Below are positions 14,900 to 20,887 of a DNA stretch of 20,887 bases, in pieces. The notes under the pieces were generated by a model. That model had not been told where the DNA came from. It saw only the letters and a program-made list of their open reading frames with translations, and ran no database searches. The stretch spans positions 1-20,887 of the forward strand of contig JANPGC010000005.1 of assembly GCA_031423755.1 (NCBI GenBank). The letters run 5' to 3'. This stretch comes from JANMEX01 sp031423755. Its GTDB lineage: Bacteria; Pseudomonadota; Alphaproteobacteria; Rhizobiales; Rhizobiaceae. The translations under genes and the position numbers were made by a program. Numbering within the stretch: position 1 is the first letter of the stretch; every line of letters starts with the position of its first letter.

Positions 14900-15084
14900 G
14901 ACGCCTCGATTGGTTTCAGAGCCTGACTGAAAATTCACTTTGATGGCCAACTGAAGCAATTTTCTGTGCTTCCGGTGCTCACGTACCCAAAGGTGCGCTC
15001 CGCTCCGGTTCTCGAAAATCACACCATTTGACTAATCAAACCGAATTTTGGGTCAGACTCTCAGTGTCATAGCCGTCAGCCGAA
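14900..15084. other. Intergenic region between dcd and the metZ promoter
   Basis: About 185 bases without a supported gene. It holds a hairpin CGTACC (14982-14987)/GGTGCG (14992-14997) with a CAAA loop, flanked by similar pieces 'TTCCGGTGCTC' (14970-14980) and 'CTCCGGTTCTC' (15003-15013). A second inverted repeat, TTTGA (15027-15031)/TCAAA (15036-15040), follows. The dcd promoter must lie here but I cannot place its boxes with confidence. Confidence 0.5.
14982..14997. repeat. Short hairpin flanked by similar CCGGT(G/T)CTC pieces
   Basis: CGTACC and GGTGCG can pair (with one G-U pair) around a CAAA loop. On either side are near-copies: TTCCGGTGCTC before and CTCCGGTTCTC after. The layout resembles dispersed non-coding hairpin repeats of proteobacterial genomes, but only one copy is in the window, so this is a suggestion. 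Confidence 0.3.
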
Positions 15085-15113
15085 TTGACGCAAGAGCCGC
15101 TACGCGGTAATAC
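15085..15113 (+). promoter_or_regulatory. Sigma-70-type promoter of metZ
   Basis: TTGACG (15085-15090) and TAATAC (15108-15113) are separated by exactly 17 bases. This is a near-consensus promoter. Transcription would start at about 15119-15121, directly before the riboswitch, so the aptamer sits at the very 5' end of the leader. Confidence 0.8.
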
Positions 15114-15125
15114 ACAATCCAGTTC

Positions 15126-15180
15126 AGTGGTGATTTGGCCGGTCGGCTTGCAGCCACTTTAAACAAGTTGCTAAAGGACC
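15126..15180 (+). ncRNA. SAM-II riboswitch aptamer in the metZ leader
   Basis: The sequence follows the alphaproteobacterial SAM-II (metA motif) pattern: stem P1 AGTGG (15126-15130) with CCACT (15154-15158), the conserved GATTTG after the first strand, TTGCA before the second strand, the A/T-rich TTTAAACAAGT linker, and TTGCTAAAGG near the 3' end. The pseudoknot can form between loop GGTC (15141-15144) and GACC (15177-15180). Known members bind S-adenosylmethionine and lower expression of methionine genes. It starts a few bases after the predicted transcription start and lies 57 bases before metZ. Confidence 0.9.
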
Positions 15181-15186
15181 GTGTGG

Positions 15187-15221
15187 AAACCGGTCATTTG
15201 CGCTTGCATGGCCGGTTTTTT
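15187..15221 (+). terminator. Intrinsic attenuator terminator of the metZ leader
   Basis: AAACCGGTCAT (15187-15197) pairs with ATGGCCGGTTT (15208-15218), an 11-bp stem with one G-U pair and a 10-base loop. The 3' side runs into six T at 15216-15221. It lies between the SAM-II aptamer and the metZ ribosome site. A competing hairpin is visible: GACCG (15177-15181) with CGGTC (15191-15195). That would break the terminator, and it uses the same bases as the aptamer pseudoknot. The layout fits SAM-dependent transcription termination. Confidence 0.8.
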
Positions 15222-15237
15222 GTTGAGGAAATTCAAG

Positions 15238-16431
15238 ATGGCAGACCAGAAGACATGGCGTCCGGCGACACAGCTGGTGCATTCGGGGACGTTGCGGTCC
15301 GGCTTCGGCGAAACATCGGAAGCGCTGTTTTTGACGCAGGGCTTTGTTTATGACACCGCCGAAGCGGCCGAAGCGCGCTTCAAGGGCGAAGAGCCGGGCT
15401 TTATCTATTCGCGCTATGCCAACCCGACCACAGACATGTTTGAAAAGCGCATGTGCGCGTTGGAAGGTGCTGAAGACGCGCGCGCGACGACGTCTGGCAT
15501 GGCCGCCGTTGCTGCGGCAATCCTGTGCAGCCTCAAGCAGGGCGACCACATCGTTGCTGCCCGAGCGCTGTTTGGCTCATGCCGCTGGGTGATTGAGACA
15601 CTTGCGCCTCGCTATGGGATTGAGTTCACGCTGGTGGACGGGCGCAATCTGGACGAATGGCAACAGGCGGTGAAGGCGAACACCAAGCTGTTCTTCCTCG
15701 AAAGCCCGACCAACCCGACGCTGGAAGTGATCGACATCAAGGCAGTTGCCGAGATCGCTAATGCGTGCGGCGCGATCCTTGTTGTCGACAATGTGTTTTC
15801 GACGCCGCTGTTCCAGAAGCCGCTGGAACTGGGTGCGCATGTGGTTGTCTACTCGGCGACCAAACACATTGACGGACAGGGACGCTGCCTGGGCGGCGTC
15901 GTGCTGTCCTCCAAGGAATGGATCGACAAGAACCTGCATGAATATCACCGACACTCCGGCCCGGGCATCTCTCCGTTCAACTCGTGGATTTTGCTGAAAG
16001 GATTGGAAACCCTGCCGCTGCGCGTCAAGCAGCAGACGGAGAATGCGGCGCGGATTGCGGACTATCTGGCAGATCACAGTGCGGTTGCCAGAGTGATGTA
16101 TCCGGGTCGGGCTGACCATCCGCAGGCGGATATCGTTGCAAAACAGATGACCGGCGGCTCGACGATGGTCTGCTTTGACCTGAAGGGCGGCAAAGCGGCA
16201 GCGTTTGCGTTTGAGAATGCGCTCAAGATCATCCGCATCTCCAACAATCTCGGCGATTCCAAGAGCCTGATCACCCATCCGGCTACGACAACCCACAAGA
16301 ACCTTTCCGATGATGCGCGCAATGAGCTTGGGATCGTCGGCGGGACGTTGCGGGTGTCGTTCGGGCTTGAGGACGGTGATGACCTTATTGAAGATGTGGC
16401 GGATGCGCTGAAAGTGGCGGCGAACGCTTAG
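15238..16431 (+). CDS. metZ: O-succinylhomoserine sulfhydrylase
   Basis: 397-residue PLP enzyme of the Cys/Met-metabolism family that makes homocysteine directly from O-succinylhomoserine and sulfide, bypassing cystathionine. Motifs: 'YSRYANPTTDMFE' (57-69), 'TSGMAA' phosphate loop, 'VVDNVFSTP' (182-190), and the PLP lysine K209 in 'YSATKHIDGQGRCLGG'. A Ser/Thr-rich C-terminal part 'SLITHPATTTH' has the usual family signature. The ATG at 15238 has GAGGAA about 7 bases upstream; the longer frame to 15181 would overlap the terminator and is rejected. Preceded by a promoter, SAM-II riboswitch and terminator, so methionine feedback control is expected. The close relative cystathionine gamma-synthase is less likely given SAM-II and overall match to MetZ. 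Confidence 0.95.
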   Translation: MADQKTWRPATQLVHSGTLRSGFGETSEALFLTQGFVYDTAEAAEARFKGEEPGFIYSRYANPTTDMFEKRMCALEGAEDARATTSGMAAVAAAILCSLKQGDHIVAARALFGSCRWVIETLAPRYGIEFTLVDGRNLDEWQQAVKANTKLFFLESPTNPTLEVIDIKAVAEIANACGAILVVDNVFSTPLFQKPLELGAHVVVYSATKHIDGQGRCLGGVVLSSKEWIDKNLHEYHRHSGPGISPFNSWILLKGLETLPLRVKQQTENAARIADYLADHSAVARVMYPGRADHPQADIVAKQMTGGSTMVCFDLKGGKAAAFAFENALKIIRISNNLGDSKSLITHPATTTHKNLSDDARNELGIVGGTLRVSFGLEDGDDLIEDVADALKVAANA

Positions 16432-16737
16432 AGCACTTCATTGTCTGGCAAGTCGAATTCGGATTGATCGACATTCATCGCGCCTTGGAAGATATGCAGG
16501 ATATCCACTGCTTCTGAAGTCACGCGATAATAGATGAGATAGCTTCCATTTGCGCGCTTGCGAACACTTTCGAATCCGGAAACGCGGACGAACCGCGCTG
16601 GATGGTCACCAAGTTTTTTTGCATTCCAAGCGCAGGTTCTTGGAAACTTGCTTTGCCCGTTTCACATTGTCACGGGCGATGTATCTCGCGATAGATTTTA
16701 GGTCTGCGGTGGCGGTAGCCGATAATTGAACCTTCAT
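16428..16737 (-). pseudogene. parE: ParE/RelE-type toxin gene with a +1 frameshift
   Basis: The gene begins at the ATG at 16737, overlapping the parD stop by 4 bases. It reads 43 residues ('MKVQLSATATADLKSIARYI' and on) and then hits TGA. The rest of a ParE toxin is present in another frame: 'LGDHPARFVRVSGFESVRKR', 'ANGSYLIYYRV', 'AVDILHIFQGAM', ending at TAA 16428-16430. Removing one base from a run of seven A (T-run at 16614-16620) restores a ~102-residue protein of normal length. So this is an inactivated toxin, a sequence error in the homopolymer, or a slippage-switched gene. The bases just before ('QVSKNL') also match the family poorly. ParE toxins of this family poison DNA gyrase. Its end overlaps the metZ stop by 4 bases. 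Confidence 0.82.
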
Positions 16738-16997
16738 TGAACGTCGGTCCGCTCCATGGCATCGAGCTCTGCCTCCAGCTCGTCAAATACCGCATCTATT
16801 GGACGGACCCTGCCCGCGTCAGCGTCCGCCAAGCCGCGCTTGATCGCAGCGTGCATGGCAGCCAATTTTGTTTCGCGGTCCTGAATGATGCGCACGCCTT
16901 CGCGCAGCACTTCACTTTTGGAATTGTAGCGACCGCTCTCGACAAGTTGAGTGACGAAGGCCTCGAGCTGGCTGCCAAGTTCTGCGCTTATTGCCAT
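16734..16997 (-). CDS. parD: ParD-type antitoxin
   Basis: 87-residue antitoxin. The N-terminal ribbon-helix-helix DNA-binding region ('ISAELGSQLEAFVTQLVESGRYNS', then 'KSEVLREGVRIIQDRE') is the ParD signature. The charged C-terminus ('DAVFDELEAELDAME') would wrap the toxin. The ATG at 16997 has GGAG 8 bases upstream. Its stop overlaps the parE start (ATGA), the standard antitoxin-first layout. A perfect palindrome 28 bp upstream is a likely self-repression operator. The module sits between metZ and the CDP-alcohol transferase gene. With the toxin frameshifted, the antitoxin may be a solitary remnant. Confidence 0.93.
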   Translation of the reverse strand: MAISAELGSQLEAFVTQLVESGRYNSKSEVLREGVRIIQDRETKLAAMHAAIKRGLADADAGRVRPIDAVFDELEAELDAMERTDVQ

Positions 16998-17024
16998 GAT
17001 TGGTCTCCAAAATCGTCATGAGTT

Positions 17025-17041
17025 CCAATAACAGTTATTGG
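17025..17041. promoter_or_regulatory. Palindrome upstream of parD, probable operator
   Basis: CCAATAAC (17025-17032), one A, then GTTATTGG (17034-17041): a perfect 8-bp inverted repeat. It lies 28 bp before the parD start. ParD proteins commonly bind such repeats to repress their own operon. It lacks a GC-rich stem or T-run, so it is not a good terminator for the gene ending at 17050. Confidence 0.6.
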
Positions 17042-17049
17042 TTTTGCAA

Positions 17050-17655
17050 TCAACGGAATGTCGCCCGAGCCAACACTATCCGTGACAGTGCGGTGTAAAT
17101 ACAGATCGCGGTGAACGACCAAGCCAATACCGGGAACCAATTTGGCCAGAGGCATGCGGCTACGAAGACGGCCAGTGTTTCGCTGGCTTCGGCCAATCCC
17201 GTCGTGAAAAAGATGGATTTTTTGCCCCGTGCTTCTGTTTCCTCGCCGCGCTTTGCCGCAAGGATGGCATAGGCGAGGAAGCTGGCACCGTTGATGTAGA
17301 AGCTCAGCAGCAGCGCGGCGGCAGATACGGCGTTGGCGGTTGGATCAGCCAGCGCGAAGGCGAAGGGGATCATGCCGTAGAAGGCGAAGTCCAAAACAAT
17401 ATCGATGTAGCCGCCCAAATCGCTGGCACCATTGGCGCGGGCGACAACGCCATCGAGCCCATCGCACAGGCGGCTTAGGATTATCAGGGCCGCGCCAATC
17501 AGGTAAGCATGCCGCCAGACAGATATAGCGGCGAGAAAGCCAAGAAGGAACCCCAAAGCGGAGACGGAGTTGGCGGATACTCCCCTCGCCGCAATCATGG
17601 AGCCTAGCCGCTCCAATAAGGGATCAACTGCCTTGCGCCCGATGCCGTCAAACAT
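17050..17655 (-). CDS. CDP-alcohol phosphatidyltransferase family protein
   Basis: 201-residue integral membrane enzyme with about six hydrophobic segments. The catalytic signature is complete: D65, D68-G69, A72-R73, G81, D85 and D89 in 'DGLDGVVARANGASDLGGYI'. This motif coordinates two metal ions and joins a CDP-linked lipid to a hydroxyl acceptor in phospholipid synthesis. The acceptor (glycerol phosphate, inositol phosphate, serine or another) cannot be read from sequence, so I give no symbol. The start at 17655 gives a usual length (about 200). It is divergent from apaG across a 97-bp gap and lies upstream of parD on the same strand. Confidence 0.92.
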   Translation of the reverse strand: MFDGIGRKAVDPLLERLGSMIAARGVSANSVSALGFLLGFLAAISVWRHAYLIGAALIILSRLCDGLDGVVARANGASDLGGYIDIVLDFAFYGMIPFAFALADPTANAVSAAALLLSFYINGASFLAYAILAAKRGEETEARGKKSIFFTTGLAEASETLAVFVAACLWPNWFPVLAWSFTAICIYTALSRIVLARATFR

Positions 17656-17752
17656 TGTTTACCCCGCGACCAATAGGAATCGCGCGCACTTGACCAGAAT
17701 TGTCCCTCGCGACAAAACAACGATATTGTGAGCAAGACGAAAGCGGACCGGA

Positions 17753-18145
17753 TTGTACAAGGCCACCACCCACATGATCGAAGTGACTGCCGAGCCTTGG
17801 TACCGGCCGGATCAGTCCGACGCTGAGTCCGGCAGGCATGTCTGGTCCTACCGGATCACGATCATCAACAATTCCAACCGTTCGGTTCAACTCGTGGCGC
17901 GATACTGGCGGATTGTTGACGAGACCGGCCATATCGAAGAGGTACGCGGACCCGGCGTTGTTGGTGAGCAACCCATACTCGGGCCCGATGACAGCTACCA
18001 GTATGTTTCGGGGTGCCCGCTGATGGCGCAATCCGGCACGATGGCGGGACATTATGAAATGCTTGACGATGCGGGCAATCCGTTCCGCGTGGCGATACCT
18101 GCGTTTTCGCTCGATATGCCGGGGACGAGGCGAATCTTGAATTGA
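17753..18145 (+). CDS. apaG: ApaG domain protein
   Basis: 130-residue small cytoplasmic protein with a fibronectin-like beta fold, known in enterobacteria as ApaG (linked to Co2+ resistance and Ap4A levels, role not settled). Hallmarks: 'HVWSYRITIINNSNRSVQLVAR', 'YWRIVD', 'RGPGVVGEQP', 'YQYVSGCPL', and the glycine-containing 'GTMAGHYEM'. The start appears to be TTG at 17753 giving 'MYKATTHMIEV', which matches the family N-terminus; the next Met (residue 8) would cut into the first strand. The ribosome site is weak. It ends 2 bp from the convergent hslO stop. The apaG-hslO-argF-argD neighbourhood is typical of Hyphomicrobiales. Confidence 0.93.
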   Translation: MYKATTHMIEVTAEPWYRPDQSDAESGRHVWSYRITIINNSNRSVQLVARYWRIVDETGHIEEVRGPGVVGEQPILGPDDSYQYVSGCPLMAQSGTMAGHYEMLDDAGNPFRVAIPAFSLDMPGTRRILN

Positions 18146-18147
18146 CG

Positions 18148-19134
18148 TCACGCGTCTTGCTTCAGGAACTCCAAGGGCGAGAACACGTAGTTTGTTGAGC
18201 AAAATTCACAGTTTACCGTGATCTTGCCGTCTTCAATGCTGTCGGTGATTTCCTCGGCGGTAAAGCCTTCCAGAACACCGCGAATCTTGTCTTCCGAGCA
18301 AGAGCATTCATCGAACACACGCGTGGGTTCATAAGCGCGCACGCCGCGCTCATGGAACAGGCGATAGAGCAGACGTTCGACACTGATGTCCGGATCAACG
18401 AGTTCGGCGGGCTGGATGGTTGAGGTCAGGGCTTTGACCTCTATCCAAGAGTCATCTTCCTGATGATCCCCATTGCCGTCGTCACCATCGCCACCTGACA
18501 GGTCGCGCTGGCGCATGCGCTCGGTCGAGTCGGGCAAGAACTGAACGATGATGCCGCCAGCGCGCCAGCTCGACTTTATCTCGCCATTCTTCGTCCGCTG
18601 CATGAGCTTGGCGGTGGCGAGGCGCACTTCGGTCGGGATCTGTTCGGATTGACGAAAGTACGCCCGGGCAACTTCTTCAAGCGAGGAGCCGTCAAGCTCG
18701 ACTATGCCCTGATAGCGCTGCATGAACTCGCCTTGATCGACCGTCATCGCCAGAAACCCATTGCCGAGCAATTCCTGCGGGCTGGTGCGGCCTTCAGCCA
18801 CCGCTTCGTCAAGACGTTCCGCGTTGTAGCGGGCATAGGCACGGACCGCGTGGGGAGAGCGGAAGTCGGCGACCAGAAGCTCGACTGGACCATCTGATTT
18901 GGTCTGCATGATAAACTTGCCGTCAAACTTCAGCGAAGTTCCAAGGATCACGGCCAGCACGACTGTCTCGGCAACCAATTTGGCAACAGGCTCAGGGTAG
19001 TCATGACGGCCAAGAATGCCATCGAGCACCGGGCCGAGTTGCACCGCGCGACCGCGTGCGTCCAGCGCTTCTACGTGAAACGGGACGACGGCATCATCGC
19101 CGGAGAAAGCGTGAGTTGGGGCGGATTCAGACAT
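18148..19134 (-). CDS. hslO: Redox-regulated chaperone Hsp33
   Basis: 328-residue cytoplasmic holdase switched on by oxidation. The C-terminal zinc/redox site is complete: C277-S-C279 and C309-E-F-C312, fitting CxC...CxxC. The N-terminal domain shows 'FKFDGKFIMQTKSDGP'-type strands ('SLKFDGKFIMQTKSDGPVE'). Between them is a very acidic, Gly/Asp-rich insert ('SGGDGDDGNGDHQEDDSW') absent from the shorter E. coli protein (292). I start at the ATG at 19132-19134, which lies 2 bp after the argF stop (TGATCATG), so translation is probably coupled to argF. The alternate start at 19161 would overlap argF. Third gene of argD-argF-hslO. Confidence 0.95.
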   Translation of the reverse strand: MSESAPTHAFSGDDAVVPFHVEALDARGRAVQLGPVLDGILGRHDYPEPVAKLVAETVVLAVILGTSLKFDGKFIMQTKSDGPVELLVADFRSPHAVRAYARYNAERLDEAVAEGRTSPQELLGNGFLAMTVDQGEFMQRYQGIVELDGSSLEEVARAYFRQSEQIPTEVRLATAKLMQRTKNGEIKSSWRAGGIIVQFLPDSTERMRQRDLSGGDGDDGNGDHQEDDSWIEVKALTSTIQPAELVDPDISVERLLYRLFHERGVRAYEPTRVFDECSCSEDKIRGVLEGFTAEEITDSIEDGKITVNCEFCSTNYVFSPLEFLKQDA

Positions 19135-19136
19135 GA

Positions 19137-20063
19137 TCAGTGCGCGCCTTTCAAGCACCACGCCAGCACGGCCTTCTGGGCATGAAGCCGGTTTTCTGCC
19201 TCGTCAAACACGACCGACTGCGGGCCGTCTATCACCGAATCCGTAACCTCTTCGCCGCGATGGGCGGGAAGACAGTGCATGAAGAGCGCATCTTTCGCTG
19301 CATGACGCATCAGTTCATCGTTTACCTGATAGGGCAGAAACACATTGTGTCCCCGCGCTCTGGCCTCTTGCCCCATGGACACCCAACAGTCTGTTACAAC
19401 ACAATCCACGCCGGTGACGGAGGCAATCGGATCAGAGCTGATTTTGACCGTCGCGCCATGGTCGCGCGCCCACTGCATGTACCGCTCTTGCGGCTCAGAA
19501 CCTTCGGGAACGGCGACGTTGAGATTGAAGCCGAACAGGGCTGCGCCTTCCGCCAGTGAGTGGAGGACATTGTTGCCGTCGCCGGACCAAGCGAAAGTTT
19601 TGCCCTTAACCGGGCCGCGATGCTCTTCATAGGTCATTATATCGGCCATTATCTGACACGGATGCGTATCGTCGGTCAGGCCGTTGATCACCGGAACCGT
19701 CGCGTGCTCGGCAAGTTCCATCATGCGGGCATGGTCGGTGGTGCGGATCATGATGATATCGACGTAACGCGACAGGACTTTGGCCGTATCGGCGATGGAT
19801 TCTGAACGACCGAGTTGCATTTCCGACCCGGTCAGCATGATGGTTTCACCGCCAAGCTGGCGCATGCCGACATCGAACGACACGCGGGTGCGGGTCGAAG
19901 GTTTATCAAAGATCATGGCAAGCACTTTGCCTTCGAACGGGCGTTCCGGCTTGCCGGATTTCTGCAGCCCCTTGAGGCGCTTGGCATCATCCATCATCAA
20001 GCGCAAGTCTTGCCCAGAAATGGCGGACAGGTCAGTGAAGTGGCGGACAGATTTGGATGTCAT
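19137..20063 (-). CDS. argF: Ornithine carbamoyltransferase
   Basis: 308-residue cytoplasmic enzyme that makes citrulline from ornithine and carbamoyl phosphate in arginine synthesis. Carbamoyl-phosphate site STRTR (56-60), HPCQ (134-137), ornithine loop 'DCWVSMGQE' (225-233) and HCLPAHRG (263-270) are all intact. The start is the ATG at 20061-20063 ('MTSKSVRHFTDLS'), 5 bp after the argD stop; the open frame continues upstream through argD in another frame and that extension is not coding. Length is normal for the family (about 300-310). Anabolic role follows from the operon with argD. Confidence 0.97.
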   Translation of the reverse strand: MTSKSVRHFTDLSAISGQDLRLMMDDAKRLKGLQKSGKPERPFEGKVLAMIFDKPSTRTRVSFDVGMRQLGGETIMLTGSEMQLGRSESIADTAKVLSRYVDIIMIRTTDHARMMELAEHATVPVINGLTDDTHPCQIMADIMTYEEHRGPVKGKTFAWSGDGNNVLHSLAEGAALFGFNLNVAVPEGSEPQERYMQWARDHGATVKISSDPIASVTGVDCVVTDCWVSMGQEARARGHNVFLPYQVNDELMRHAAKDALFMHCLPAHRGEEVTDSVIDGPQSVVFDEAENRLHAQKAVLAWCLKGAH

Positions 20064-20068
20064 TTTTT

Positions 20069-20887
20069 TCAGCCTGCCTTGCGATGCGCAGCGGCCCTGA
20101 TTTCCCGTGCGACGGTTTCGATGCCGTCGAGGCCAAGCCGAACCTCTTCGGCAGTGACCGTGAGCGGCGGCAGAAGACGCAAGGCGTTGTCTCCGGCGAC
20201 AACAGTCAGGATGTTGTGATCGCGCAGGCGGTTCATCACTTCGATATTCGGCACAACGCACTTGAGACCACAGAGCAGACCAAGGCCGCGCACTTGCGAA
20301 AATACATCTGGATAACGGTCAACGATTGCGGCGAGGCCTTGTTTGAACTGTAGCGAGATATCGCGGACGTGCTGAAGGAAGTCAGGTTCAGCGATTACTT
20401 CCATGACGGCGTTGCCGACGGCCATGGCCAGAGGATTGCCGCCGTAGGTGGTGCCGTGCGTACCGGGCGTCATGCCTTTGGCGGCTTCATCTGTCGCCAA
20501 GCAAGCGCCAAGCGGGAATCCGCCACCGATGCCTTTTGCGACAGCCAGAATATCAGGTTCGATGCCTGCCCATTCATGCGCGAACAGCTTTCCGGTGCGG
20601 CCTGAACCGCACTGCACTTCGTCAAATATCAGCATCAGGCCGCGTTCATCGCAGATTTGGCGAAGCGTCCGCAGCGTTTCAATTTCCAACGGACGGATGC
20701 CGCCTTCGCCTTGCACCGGCTCTACGAGAATGGCTGCGGTGTCGTCGCTGATAGCTGCCTTCAAGGCTTCCAGATCGCCAAAGGGAACTTGATCGAACCC
20801 ATCAACCTTCGGTCCGAAGCCCTCAAGATATTTCGCCTGTCCGCCAGCGGCGATGGTTGCCAGCGTGCGGCCATGGAAGGCGCCTTC
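20069..20887 (-). CDS. argD: Acetylornithine aminotransferase (5' end outside window)
   Basis: 272 C-terminal residues of a ~400-residue class III PLP aminotransferase; the frame is open to the window end, so it is incomplete at its N-terminus. Visible: 'EGAFHGRTLATIAAGGQ' at the edge, 'EPVQGEGGI', 'LIFDEVQCGSGRTGKLFAHE', the PLP lysine in 'AVAKGIGGGFPLG', and 'HGTTYGGNPLA'. It converts N-acetylglutamate semialdehyde to N-acetylornithine. First visible gene of argD-argF-hslO. The promoter would be outside the window. Symbol based on family plus linkage to argF; other ornithine-type class III transaminases are less likely here. Confidence 0.95.
   Translation of the reverse strand, partial: EGAFHGRTLATIAAGGQAKYLEGFGPKVDGFDQVPFGDLEALKAAISDDTAAILVEPVQGEGGIRPLEIETLRTLRQICDERGLMLIFDEVQCGSGRTGKLFAHEWAGIEPDILAVAKGIGGGFPLGACLATDEAAKGMTPGTHGTTYGGNPLAMAVGNAVMEVIAEPDFLQHVRDISLQFKQGLAAIVDRYPDVFSQVRGLGLLCGLKCVVPNIEVMNRLRDHNILTVVAGDNALRLLPPLTVTAEEVRLGLDGIETVAREIRAAAHRKAG

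Noticed and set aside
13817..14926. A 369-codon open frame on + opposite dcd
   Set aside because: It is an antisense shadow of a GC-rich gene; the minus-strand product is a recognisable enzyme with full motifs, the plus-strand one is not.
14900..15022. A 41-codon N-terminal extension of the dCTP deaminase
   Set aside because: Its residues match nothing in the family, it crosses a hairpin region, and a good ATG with GAGG is present at 14899.
15181..15237. A 19-codon N-terminal extension of MetZ starting inside the leader
   Set aside because: It overlaps the terminator stem and T-run, has no ribosome site, and the ATG at 15238 has GAGGAA and the normal family N-terminus.
16608..16622. Programmed -1 ribosomal frameshifting at the A-run in parE
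   Set aside because: The heptamer A-AAA-AAC is not in the needed phase, and a -1 shift leads to the wrong frame; restoring ParE requires skipping one base.
17025..17041. The palindrome before parD as a terminator for the CDP-alcohol transferase gene
   Set aside because: The stem is AT-rich and no T-run follows on the minus strand.
20064..20261. A 66-residue N-terminal extension of ArgF
   Set aside because: It lies entirely within argD in another frame and has no similarity to the ornithine carbamoyltransferase N-terminus; the ATG at 20063 fits the family.
1..20887. Mobile elements, prophage or CRISPR array
   Set aside because: No transposase or integrase, no direct-repeat arrays and no paired terminal repeats were seen; the tRNA-Gly has no adjacent integrase or duplicated 3' end.

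Overview
The window looks like chromosomal DNA from an alphaproteobacterium, most likely of the order Hyphomicrobiales (Rhizobiales). Supports are the argD-argF-hslO cluster facing apaG, a SAM-II riboswitch on metZ, the long two-domain dCTP deaminase, DUF952 next to pyrD, a DUF6460 protein, and PrtD/PrtE-type secretion genes. Most of it is moderately GC-rich. The first ~580 bases contain a distinctly AT-rich stretch. No transposase, integrase, CRISPR array or rRNA was seen.

Layout. 1-582: the 3' end of an unrecognised gene on + and an AT-rich spacer with a possible two-way terminator. 583-1572 (-): galE. 1719-4798 (-): a two-gene type I secretion operon (ABC exporter and HlyD-like adaptor) with no substrate or TolC gene in view. 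4897-6066 (-): a class I aminotransferase. 6174-6587 (-): mscL with a strong terminator. 6815-10294 (+): a 1159-residue transporter/histidine kinase/receiver hybrid like CrbS/MxtR, ending 1 bp from a convergent LuxR-type response regulator (CrbR/ErdR-like). 11070-11785 (-): two small envelope genes. 11943-13381 (+): DUF952 protein and pyrD. 13386-13757 (-): DUF6460 membrane protein and tRNA-Gly(CCC). 13808-14899 (-): dCTP deaminase. 15085-16431 (+): promoter, SAM-II riboswitch, intrinsic terminator and metZ. 16428-16997 (-): parD and a frameshifted parE. 17050-17655 (-): CDP-alcohol phosphatidyltransferase. 17753-18145 (+): apaG. 18148-20887 (-): argD (cut by the window end), argF and hslO.

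How it works together. The content is mainly core metabolism: arginine, methionine and pyrimidine synthesis, dUMP supply, phospholipid synthesis, stress chaperone and osmotic valve. Control systems are layered on top. The clearest is the metZ leader, where promoter, SAM-II aptamer, a possible antiterminator and a terminator can all be read. The SSS-kinase/LuxR pair probably senses a small carbon compound, by analogy with the acetate-responsive CrbS/CrbR systems. I saw no convincing wholly new system. The items most worth a second look are the metZ attenuator, the broken ParE toxin, the orphan type I exporter with an H-to-Q change in its ATPase switch motif, and the very tight convergent gene junctions.
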